A DNA stretch of 5,141 nt from an uncultured Collinsella sp. (GCA_937896835.1 CALBOJ010000126.1:1-5141), one strand, 5' to 3'; shown: positions 1 through 5,105, counted from the first letter of the stretch. Numbers and translations: made by a program. The notes: generated by a model not told the origin, from the letters alone.

Positions 1-162
1 CTCGGAGACGGCTCGCGCGAGCCGTCCAGCTGGAAGCTTTTTGCCGACGGTGCGTGCGTTGCGGACGGATCCGGCGCCTTTGCCCGCGAGTGCTTCTGCG
101 AGGGCGCCGAGGTGTTCCTGGACCTGTGTCGCGACGCCGTACGCACGGCCGAGCTGTACTAG
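1..162 (+). CDS. 3' end of an unrecognised protein (53 C-terminal residues, 5' end outside window)
   Basis: Reading from base 1, the frame is open for 53 codons and stops at TAG 160-162. Third codon positions are overwhelmingly G or C, and the peptide has a natural composition: acidic and hydrophobic residues, ending FLDLCRDAVRTAELY, a likely amphipathic C-terminal helix. Four cysteines lie in this short tail (residues 19, 31, 33 and 43 of the visible part). I do not recognise the family and assign no function. The opposite strand is also open here, codon for codon in register. However, the plus frame has the stronger third-position bias, so I take plus as the coding strand. No intrinsic terminator follows: the GC hairpin at 197-212 lacks a T tract. 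Confidence 0.6.
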   Translation, partial: LGDGSREPSSWKLFADGACVADGSGAFARECFCEGAEVFLDLCRDAVRTAELY

Positions 163-437
163 TGGAGCCAGAGGGAGTATGAGCTGTTGAGTGCGGCCCG
201 CGGGATTGCGGGGGCGTAGGAACAGAAGCCTCATGATGGTGGCCTCGGCTGGAATGACGTATCGCTCGATAAATGATCTCAACAACGTAGCCGATGCGCC
301 GCATTTCGCCTCAAAGGCATTGAGCGATCGGGCGGCGTCCAGCATTTCTTTGATATCCCCAATTGATTGTTCCGAGAAAGTCTCTTCATGCCCTCATAAT
401 CGCCCTTACGAGAAACTTGGACGAGACGGGCGTCCAT
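163..437 (-). pseudogene. Possible frameshifted remnant of a small minus-strand gene, family unknown
   Basis: On the minus strand an ATG at 437-435 opens a frame reading MDARLVQVSRKGDYEGMKRL. It then degrades into an unnatural sequence. Restoring one T in the minus-strand TTT run (plus-strand AAA 377-379) joins it to another open frame reading FSEQSIGDIKEMLDAARSLN, followed by AFEAKCGASATLLRSFIERY and VIPAEATIMRLLFLRP. The combined product looks like a genuine helical protein of about 75-90 residues. No in-frame stop is seen before the window edge, because the restored frame runs antisense into the plus-strand gene ending at 162. The true 3' end is therefore unknown, and the end given here is only the gene boundary. 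I do not recognise the family. It could be a decayed gene, an intact gene with a sequencing indel, or a chance open frame. Confidence 0.35.
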
Positions 438-447
438 ACGCCGTCTC
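423..447. repeat. Inverted repeat GAGACGG(g)CGT / ACGCCGTCTC
   Basis: GAGACGG 423-429 and CGT 431-433 pair with ACG 438-440 and CCGTCTC 441-447. This gives ten pairs with one bulged G (430) and a four-base loop (434-437). Neither side carries a T tract, so it is not an intrinsic terminator. On the minus strand the ATG of the broken small gene (437-435) sits in the loop, and the GAGACGG that could act as its ribosome binding site is in the stem. The position fits an operator or a translation-control hairpin, but it may be incidental. Confidence 0.45.
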
Positions 448-525
448 TAAACTAACGAGCCGTTCGCGGAAAGAACATCAGGCTAGCGTGGGCCAAAGAT
501 ATACTGGTATCGTTGCAACAATTAT

Positions 526-530
526 GGAAG
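526..530 (+). promoter_or_regulatory. Weak ribosome binding site of the surface-protein gene
   Basis: GGAAG ends 13 nt before the ATG at 544, which is longer than the usual 5-9 nt. No better start exists: the same frame has a TAG at 484-486 and no ATG, GTG or TTG between it and 544. The next in-frame TTG (553) is even further from the GGAAG. Confidence 0.35.
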
Positions 531-543
531 ATCGGCATCGTCA

Positions 544-2358
544 ATGACCTCCTTGAAATTCTCCAGGCGCTTCGCGCTTAGCCTGCTCGTCCCGCTGTCC
601 GCCGCCGTAGCGCTAGCTTTGCCCTCAACCGCCCTCGCTGCGTCGGACCCGAACCCGCCCAGCATCTCCAACGTGACGTTATCCGCGACGACAGTCACGG
701 CCGGCTCCACACTGCATGTCGGCTACGATGTGGACGACCCCGATGGGGTGCGGTCAGTCACGCCGATAGTCGAGGTCGTCGTCGATAGCGATGACGGGGA
801 CCAGGGCAACAGCTCCCGCCTCGCCTTCCGGTCGACCGGCGACACGACCGCGGGCTTCGATATCCCCACCTCCCCGAGCGACCGGCCCTGCAGGTACCGG
901 ATCATCGGCCTCGGCGTGACCGATAGCCTTGGATGGGTTACCGATGTCTACGACGCGGCGTATGCCGAGGAGAAGGGGCTCAACTCTCCGACCTTCGCCA
1001 CCAGCCCCCTCGTCTATGAGGTGACCGAGGGGCCCGCGGACCAGAACCCGCCGACCGTGTCCTCCGTGTCGCTCTCGAGCAGGGAGGTCGCGACCGGCGC
1101 CGACTTCCACATCTCTTGGTCCGTCGCGGACCCGGACGGCGTTCGCTCCGTTTCCCCCATACTGCAGCGGGGCTGGGAGGATAAGGACGACGGCTGCTCC
1201 GTTTCGTCGGCCTATTATCACGGAGGCTCGTCTATCGACGGGTTCGACCTCACATTCGACAGCAATAGGATCGGAAGGCACAGGCTGATCGGCCTTTCGG
1301 TCACCGATGACCTAGGATTCGAGACCGATGTGTACGAGAGTTCCTACGCCAGGGCCAACGGCATCTCGGGCGCGACTTTCTCGGTTGCCGACCCGAGCGA
1401 GCTGTGCTTCGAGGTGACCGGCAGCGCGATCGACCGGAACCCGCCCACGGTCTCGAACGTTTCCATCTCCGCGAAGAGAGTCCCTGTCGGCGGGCTCCTC
1501 CGCATCTATTGCAATGTAGGCGACGCGGACGGCGTGAAGTCTGTCTCCCCGATTCTCGGCGACCCCGGCTATGTCGAGGACCCGAACTCTGTAAAGGCCC
1601 GTAAAACGTTGAGCTGCAGCTACGATGCGGCAAGAGGCTATATCGAAATCGAGTTCCCCACGTCGCTCTCGATGGGCTCGTTTGAAATCCATGCCCTCGC
1701 GGTCCTCGACAAGGCGGGTCATGAGACCTTCGTCTACAGCTCCGCCTACGCCGAGCGTAACGGCAAGACCGGCGTCCGGACCTTTGATGTCGACGACGCG
1801 GAGGACGTCACCTTCGACGTGACCGCCCCGCTGTATGCCGCCACCAAGGGCAACGGGCAGGCATATGCAAAGGGCAACGAGGACGGTCTGACCTTCCGCT
1901 TCAGCGGTCCTCTCGATGAGTTCACGCGTCTCCTCGTGGACGGAAATGAGGCCTCCACTGAGAACTACACCGCAACCAAGGGCAGCACGATTATCGAGCT
2001 CAAGCCGGCCTACCTGGACACGCTTGCCGCCGGCGGACACACCGTCACGGCCGTCTGGAAGGACGGGACGGCGACCGATGCATCCTTCACCGTGGAGGGG
2101 AAGGCCCAAGGGGAGCAGGCGGGCGGCAAGACCGATGTAGATTCACCCGGCGACAACAAAAGTGATCCTGCCACTCCTGAAAAGGACGCCGACGAGGCGT
2201 CTACAAAAAGGTCGGGACACACGACAACCGATGAACCAAAGCTCGCCGTAACCGGCGACTCCGCTTGGATGGCCAGCATCGCATTAGCCATGGCGGCCAC
2301 GGCCTGCTTCGCGGCAGCGAGAAGGCTTGAGCCCAAGCAGCATAGGCACGAACAGTAG
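544..2358 (+). CDS. Sortase-anchored cell-surface protein with three tandem Ig-like repeats and an X2-like domain
   Basis: This 604-aa protein is exported and probably attached covalently to peptidoglycan. Residues 1-32 are a signal peptide: basic KFSRR, a hydrophobic core, and a likely cleavage after ALA at 30-32. Three diverged repeats of about 130 aa follow (roughly 36-163, 167-293, 298-428). Each opens with NPP(T/S)(V/I)S(N/S)V, then (D/G)(D)(P/A)DGV(R/K)SV(S/T)PI, and ends near TDVY...YA..NG with a final (Y/F)(E/D)VT strand. Residues 431-516 resemble the X2/Ig-like carbohydrate-associated module found in many surface proteins (FTRLLVDG, NYTATKGSTIIELKPAYLDTL, GGHTVTAVWKDG). A Pro/Asp/Lys/Thr-rich linker (517-566) leads to the LAVTGD sorting motif (567-572), a membrane helix (573-592) and the tail RRLEPKQHRHEQ. 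LAxTG signals are typical of class E sortases in actinobacteria. The repeats form a stalk or binding surface, and the ligand cannot be read from sequence. The domain layout is clear; adhesin is an inference. Confidence 0.9.
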   Translation: MTSLKFSRRFALSLLVPLSAAVALALPSTALAASDPNPPSISNVTLSATTVTAGSTLHVGYDVDDPDGVRSVTPIVEVVVDSDDGDQGNSSRLAFRSTGDTTAGFDIPTSPSDRPCRYRIIGLGVTDSLGWVTDVYDAAYAEEKGLNSPTFATSPLVYEVTEGPADQNPPTVSSVSLSSREVATGADFHISWSVADPDGVRSVSPILQRGWEDKDDGCSVSSAYYHGGSSIDGFDLTFDSNRIGRHRLIGLSVTDDLGFETDVYESSYARANGISGATFSVADPSELCFEVTGSAIDRNPPTVSNVSISAKRVPVGGLLRIYCNVGDADGVKSVSPILGDPGYVEDPNSVKARKTLSCSYDAARGYIEIEFPTSLSMGSFEIHALAVLDKAGHETFVYSSAYAERNGKTGVRTFDVDDAEDVTFDVTAPLYAATKGNGQAYAKGNEDGLTFRFSGPLDEFTRLLVDGNEASTENYTATKGSTIIELKPAYLDTLAAGGHTVTAVWKDGTATDASFTVEGKAQGEQAGGKTDVDSPGDNKSDPATPEKDADEASTKRSGHTTTDEPKLAVTGDSAWMASIALAMAATACFAAARRLEPKQHRHEQ

Positions 2359-2450
2359 CTCAAAGCGAACTCAACTGGGAAGGGCAGATGGATAGCCGTC
2401 CTTCTCTTGCAATCAACCCAATCCGCTGAAATGCAATCAGTTAACGAGTT

Positions 2451-2485
2451 TTGCCAGACGCTCGGTCTCTACCCCGCTCTGGCAA
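2451..2485. promoter_or_regulatory. 8-bp inverted repeat TTGCCAGA ... TCTGGCAA, candidate operator
   Basis: TTGCCAGA (2451-2458) and TCTGGCAA (2478-2485) are perfect reverse complements separated by 19 bases. The right arm overlaps the candidate -35 element of the 2541 gene, the position expected for a repressor site. No T tract follows, so it is not a terminator for the surface-protein gene. A chance repeat cannot be excluded. Confidence 0.35.
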
Positions 2486-2506
2486 GCCACCTAGCAATGA
2501 GATAAT
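2479..2506 (+). promoter_or_regulatory. Candidate promoter of the 411-aa protein gene
   Basis: CTGGCA (2479-2484, four of six to TTGACA) is followed after 16 bp by GATAAT (2501-2506, five of six to TATAAT). A TG extension (2498-2499) lies one base upstream of the -10. Transcription would start near 2513, leaving a leader of about 28 nt with the ribosome binding site at 2530. This supports the gene being transcribed independently of the surface-protein gene. Confidence 0.4.
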
Positions 2507-2540
2507 GCCCACGGCGATCAACGCAAACAAGGAGCACGCT

Positions 2541-3776
2541 ATGGCAGACAACGAGATCAAACCCTCAACGGACGGCGGCCGAGAGGAACTCGTGGCAAAA
2601 CAGCTCGCATCGACCAAAATCCACCTCGCGCTCACCCAGGAGCGGGCGGACATCTCCGGCGCCATCAAGCTGCCGCTCGAGCGAATTCCCCAGCTCGGCG
2701 TGGCGTTCACCTCGCTCCCCTCGATGTTTCGCACCGTCACTAACACGGTGAGCGTACCCACGTTGCTCCAGGCGACTGACAAATTTGGCAACCCGCTCGA
2801 TCCGTCGAAACTCAACTCATTCAAGGACGGCAGCGGTCTCACAGGGGGCTACCGCGACGCAGCCAAGGGCTTTGGACAGGCGCGCTTCCACGTAGTCGAG
2901 GGCGACATCGCCACGAGCGTCACTCAAGTGCCTTACGACCCGACGTCGTTGTTCATGGCAGCCGCAATCGCGCAGATAAACCAAAAGCTCGACTCCATCC
3001 AGGAGTCCGTCGACGAGATGTTCGAGTACATGCGTCAGCGCGACAAGGCCAACATGCGTGGCAACCTCAAGACGCTCGCAGACATCCTCAACGGTTACGG
3101 CCTCAACTACGGCAACGCCACCTACATGGCAAACGCCCATATGAAGGTGCTCGACATCAAACAGTCGTCCGCGCAGGACATGGAACTCTTCCGCTCGCAG
3201 GCGCAAGCGGATCTGAAAAAGAAAGGGTTCATCGAGGTGCGAGACGGCTTGGGCAGACGCCTCGACAAGGTGCTCGACTACCTCAAAGACTGCCAGCTCG
3301 CCACCTACATCCACGCGTTCTCACTGTTCCTCGAACCCATGCTCGCCCAGAACTTCGAGCCCGCAAAGCTCGCGGACGCCACCGCGAAGATCGAGGCCGA
3401 TTCGATTGCGTATCGCGAGCTCTACACCGAGTGTTACGACGCCCTCGAGGCGGGAACTGCCGACACCGTCGATGCGGCACTGCTGGGCGGCATCGCGTCC
3501 GCGGGCAAATTGCTCGGTCACGCCATCGCAAAGACCCCCGTGGGCGAACATACGCTCATCGACGAGGCACTCGAGGGTGCAGGAGAGGACATCGGCAGAT
3601 TCAACGACAGGCAATCCGAGAAACTCCTCGAAAAGCTCCATCAGGCAAAGACGCCTGACGTCGCACCGTTCAAGCAGAGCGTAATGGAAGTAGACACCCT
3701 CTACAACCGCCCCACGCAGATCGCCGTGGACGCCGAGAACGTCTACATCCTGCCTGCCAAGCGGCAGGAAGAGTAG
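2541..3776 (+). CDS. Conserved-looking cytoplasmic helical protein of unknown function, 411 aa
   Basis: I do not recognise a named family. The ATG at 2541 is chosen because AGGAG (2530-2534) sits six bases upstream. An in-frame TTG at 2451 would add 30 unnatural residues with no binding site. There is no signal peptide and no clear membrane helix. Residues 20-75 form an amphipathic stretch rich in I, L, P and S/T (IPQLGVAFTSLPSMFRTVTN). Residues 136-172 look like a coiled coil (SLFMAAAIAQINQKLDSIQE, then VDEMFEYMRQRDKANMRGNL). Residues 210-300 are charged helices with a hydrophobic patch, YIHAFSLFLEPML. Residues 311-332 are Ala/Gly-rich and hydrophobic (AALLGGIASAGKLLGHAIAK), which could be a buried or membrane-inserting helix. 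The C-terminus ends in a strand-like AENVYILP. No catalytic motif is apparent. It lies 182 bp after the surface-protein gene with its own promoter candidate, so a joint role is unproven. A scaffold or a pore-forming-type helical bundle would fit the shape, but this is speculation. Confidence 0.85.
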   Translation: MADNEIKPSTDGGREELVAKQLASTKIHLALTQERADISGAIKLPLERIPQLGVAFTSLPSMFRTVTNTVSVPTLLQATDKFGNPLDPSKLNSFKDGSGLTGGYRDAAKGFGQARFHVVEGDIATSVTQVPYDPTSLFMAAAIAQINQKLDSIQESVDEMFEYMRQRDKANMRGNLKTLADILNGYGLNYGNATYMANAHMKVLDIKQSSAQDMELFRSQAQADLKKKGFIEVRDGLGRRLDKVLDYLKDCQLATYIHAFSLFLEPMLAQNFEPAKLADATAKIEADSIAYRELYTECYDALEAGTADTVDAALLGGIASAGKLLGHAIAKTPVGEHTLIDEALEGAGEDIGRFNDRQSEKLLEKLHQAKTPDVAPFKQSVMEVDTLYNRPTQIAVDAENVYILPAKRQEE

Positions 3777-3819
3777 CGATACGCGACAGGCCACGCGCCA
3801 TGCAGACGGCCAACGCCGC

Positions 3820-4553
3820 CTATCTCCCCTCCGCCTTCAACCTCAGCTGCAGGTCGCCCAGCTCGGGGCACTTGCTGGAAAGGCGCGTCTGAGCTCGCTC
3901 GCCCATCCCCCACCGCTGGCGGATCTCCTGGGCGTGCGGGCTCACGTGATAGTCCCCCTCCATCATCTGCTTGAGCAGCTTGGCGGTCACGCGCACATCG
4001 GCTAGGGCACTGTGGGCATGGCCCGTCGACTCGTCGAACTCGATGCCAAACCACGCTGCCGCGTCACTCAAAGAGACGCACCCGTGGCTGCCCACGTCCA
4101 TGATCGAGGTGTAAAACGCCTGCAGGTCGGACCAGTCCGTAGGAAATACGGAAAGATCGATTGCTTTGCCTGGCACTCGGTCAAGAGCTATCGACGATCC
4201 GCCTCGCTCCAGCAAACCACCTGGGCGGAGTAGCGACCAATCCAATCGCTGAGCCTTTTGATCACCGTGTAGAGCGGATCGGCCATCGCGGTGTCCACGG
4301 CCGATATCCCCGTAAGCTCGCGGACGGGAAACACAACGCCTTCGGTAAATTCCGTCTGCACAAACTGCGAGAACTCGCCCATAACGTTGCCGTGGTAATC
4401 GAGCTTGACAGCGCCGACCTCGATAATCTCATTGCGCAGTCCACGGCGCTGGCGCTGCTTTGGCACCGGCGCAAACTCAAAGTCCAGCACAATCTGGCGC
4501 GCAAAGTTCGTCGTATCGATAGCCGAGATACACGGCGTCTTTTCAGCTGACAC
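3820..4553 (-). pseudogene. DnaQ-like DEDDh 3'-5' exonuclease gene, disrupted by a nonsense codon and a frameshift
   Basis: The start is GTG at 4553-4551, with GGAGAAAGG (plus strand 4562-4570) eight bases upstream. The first frame gives Exo I as IVLDFEF (D24, E26), then NEIIEVGAVKLD, the conserved LTGIS (80-84) and Exo II as CWSEADRR (D119). It stops at TAG (4190-4188). Reading past the stop gives LLTECQAK, still family-like, and then loses sense near 4157-4166. The +1-shifted frame resumes as AIDLSVFPTDWSDLQ and carries Exo III as HAHSALADV (His codon 4014-4012, Asp codon 3999-3997), ending at TAG 3822-3820. Restoring one A and replacing the TAG with a sense codon gives about 244 aa with all DEDDh residues, a normal size. 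Such enzymes remove nucleotides 3' to 5' from DNA or RNA in the cytoplasm; this copy would make only a 121-aa fragment without Exo III. The gene is convergent with the 411-aa gene, 43 bp away, with no terminator seen between them. Confidence 0.85.
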
Positions 4554-4561
4554 GGTTAGGG

Positions 4562-4570
4562 CCTTTCTCC
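4562..4570 (-). promoter_or_regulatory. Ribosome binding site deciding the GTG start of the exonuclease gene
   Basis: On the minus strand GGAGAAAGG ends eight bases before the GTG at 4553-4551. This supports a GTG start and a translation signal that is still intact despite the downstream lesions. Confidence 0.55.
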
Positions 4571-4577
4571 GTTGCCT

Positions 4578-4599
4578 GCCGCTTGGTTACATAAGCGGC
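4578..4599 (-). repeat. 7-bp hairpin in the exonuclease leader
   Basis: GCCGCTT (4578-4584) and AAGCGGC (4593-4599) are reverse complements around an eight-base loop. They lie 8 bp upstream of the exonuclease ribosome binding site on the minus strand. There is no T tract on either side. It could influence translation of the exonuclease message or be an operator. Confidence 0.3.
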
Positions 4600-4720
4600 T
4601 ACATTGCCGTAAGGATAGGCGCCCGTGCGGACACAAAAGCGGGGTGCAATGCCATGCACCAGGCACGCGCCACACAGACGGACCCAAGGGATCCCGCCCG
4701 CTCTATTCGAATGCATGTGA

Positions 4721-4765
4721 TAAAAATTGAGGCCCGGTGACTTGAATCAGCGGTCATCCCGGGCC
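4721..4765 (-). terminator. Intrinsic terminator on the minus strand
   Basis: Read on the minus strand, GGCCCGG (4765-4759) and TGAC (4756-4753) pair with GTCA (4741-4738) and CCGGGCC (4737-4731). This is an 11-bp GC-rich stem with a two-base bulge and an 11-nt loop. It is followed by TCAATTTTTA, a U-rich tail at 4730-4721. The signal is directional: the plus-strand side after the stem has no T tract. It ends the small transcription unit that begins near 4937 and insulates the exonuclease gene from it. Confidence 0.8.
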
Positions 4766-4767
4766 CA

Positions 4768-4857
4768 TCAGAGCTCACAGAGCTCTTGGTTGCTTTGGTC
4801 TTGCTCTTCACGGCGCTTATCGAACTTTCCGAGGCACTCAAGCAGCATTCGAAGCAT
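4768..4857 (-). CDS. Possible 29-aa peptide inside the small transcript
   Basis: An ATG at 4857-4855 opens a 29-codon frame (MLRMLLECLGKFDKRREEQD, then QSNQELCEL) ending in TGA 4770-4768, three bases before the terminator stem. The N-terminal third is hydrophobic with one cysteine and the rest strongly charged, so it would form an amphipathic helix. In favour: it lies wholly between a promoter and a terminator, ends exactly at the terminator, and has a natural composition. Against: no Shine-Dalgarno sequence precedes either ATG (4857 or 4848), and its last codons coincide with the AGAGCTC hairpin. AGAGG at 4889-4885 is better placed for an 11-codon frame starting at ATG 4873. I know no family it belongs to. 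Confidence 0.25.
   Translation of the reverse strand: MLRMLLECLGKFDKRREEQDQSNQELCEL
4770..4786. repeat. Perfect hairpin AGAGCTC-ACA-GAGCTCT
   Basis: Two 7-base reverse-complementary arms (4770-4776 and 4780-4786) flank a three-base loop, directly next to the terminator stem on the minus transcript. Tandem hairpins at a 3' end are common in stable small RNAs. The arms are themselves palindromic (GAGCTC), so the element is also a 6-bp direct repeat. Confidence 0.55.
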
Positions 4858-4943
4858 GACAAGTCGCTGCCATTAAGGCACTGACCTCTTGACCAAGCAA
4901 CGGCGCTGCCCAGCTCTTCACTACTTGGGCTGCCGTCGACTTT

Positions 4944-4972
4944 ATTCTACCCGCCCAATTAAACTGAGACAA
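4944..4972 (-). promoter_or_regulatory. Promoter of the small minus-strand transcript
   Basis: On the minus strand TTGTCT (4972-4967, four of six to TTGACA) is followed after exactly 17 bp by TAGAAT (4949-4944, five of six to TATAAT). Initiation is expected near 4937. The spacing, the local drop in GC and a matching terminator about 215 bp downstream support a real transcription unit. Confidence 0.55.
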
Positions 4973-4974
4973 GC

Positions 4975-4997
4975 ATCGGTAAATGGACTATACCGAT
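4975..4997. promoter_or_regulatory. 23-bp dyad ATCGGTA-N9-TACCGAT, candidate operator
   Basis: ATCGGTA (4975-4981) and TACCGAT (4991-4997) are perfect reverse complements with a nine-base spacer. The dyad ends two bases upstream of the -35 element of the minus-strand promoter, a typical activator position. An alternative is a weak terminator for a gene entering from the right on the minus strand, but no T tract follows. Confidence 0.4.
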
Positions 4998-5047
4998 ATC
5001 GCAGGCCCCGAATTCTGAGCCTTGATTCTCATCTTCATTGCAACAGC

Positions 5048-5085
5048 CTCAGGACTCAGCGCAACGCGTTGCGCTGAGTCCTGAG
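5048..5085. repeat. Perfect 38-bp palindrome
   Basis: CTCAGGACTCAGCGCAACG (5048-5066) is followed immediately by its exact reverse complement (5067-5085), with no spacer; the flanking bases 5047 and 5086 do not match. As RNA it would fold into a very stable hairpin with a four-base loop on either strand. Neither strand has a U tract after it, so a standard intrinsic terminator is unlikely. Possible roles are a protein-binding site, a Rho-independent-like processing stem, or one copy of a dispersed intergenic palindromic repeat. Confidence 0.85.
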
Positions 5086-5105
5086 TCGCGAATCCGGGTA
5101 GGCAA

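Larger units (their letters stand above)
163..543. other. Intergenic stretch before the surface-protein gene
   Basis: These 381 bases hold no intact gene that I can support. They contain the candidate minus-strand gene remnant (163-437), the 423-447 inverted repeat, and a weak promoter-like region just before the 544 start. A TATACT at 500-505 and a TGgTATCGT extended -10-like string at 505-513 are visible, but neither has a convincing -35 element at 16-18 bp. A plus-strand open frame from GTG 191 to TGA 547 overlaps the next start as ATGA. Its Ser/Arg-rich, low-complexity product and lack of third-position bias do not look coding. Confidence 0.5.
4721..4937 (-). ncRNA. Candidate structured small RNA or peptide-encoding transcript, about 217 nt
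   Basis: A promoter (4944-4972) and an intrinsic terminator (4721-4765) delimit a short transcript with unusual self-complementarity. On the minus strand GTTGCTTGGTC (4901-4891) can pair with GACCAAAGCAAC (4800-4789), 11 pairs with one bulged A, closing a domain of about 90 nt. Inside it GAGG (4888-4885) can pair with CCTC (4834-4831), and GCAGC (4870-4866) with GCTGC (4846-4842). After the closing stem comes a hairpin AGAGCTC-TGT-GAGCTCT (4786-4770), then the terminator hairpin. I cannot match it to 6S, SRP, tmRNA or RNase P RNA. It may instead be the message for the 29-aa frame inside it, as in type I toxin mRNAs, whose ends often pair. The structure is hand-read, not computed. Confidence 0.4.

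Noticed and set aside
191..547. Plus-strand open frame of 118 codons overlapping the surface-protein ATG as ATGA
   Set aside because: The overlap looks like translational coupling, but the start is a GTG without a ribosome binding site. The product is Ser/Arg-rich without any recognisable segment, and its third positions lack the GC bias of the real genes. The opposite strand reads more naturally.
754..1281. Long minus-strand open frame within the surface-protein gene, and a similar one at 1312-2109
   Set aside because: These are antisense shadows of a GC-rich gene. The plus frame has a signal peptide, domain repeats and a sorting signal.
2379..2407. Imperfect GAAGG/CCTTC hairpin after the surface-protein gene
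   Set aside because: The stem is short and bulged, and only TCTTG follows, so it is too weak to call a terminator.
2817..3314. Minus-strand open frames antisense to the 411-aa gene (also 3321-3794)
   Set aside because: They mirror the codon bias of the plus-strand gene, have compositions dominated by Val, Arg and His, and lack start signals.
3753..3768. Hairpin CCTGCC-AAGC-GGCAGG at the end of the 411-aa gene
   Set aside because: It lies before the stop codon and has no U tract, so it is not a terminator.
4599..4862. 87-codon minus-strand open frame across the terminator
   Set aside because: It reads through the strong intrinsic terminator at 4721-4765, is Ser/Ala-rich and lacks a ribosome binding site.
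4889..5077. 62-codon plus-strand open frame
   Set aside because: It is Arg/Leu-rich, runs into the 38-bp palindrome, has no ribosome binding site and is antisense to the small-transcript promoter.
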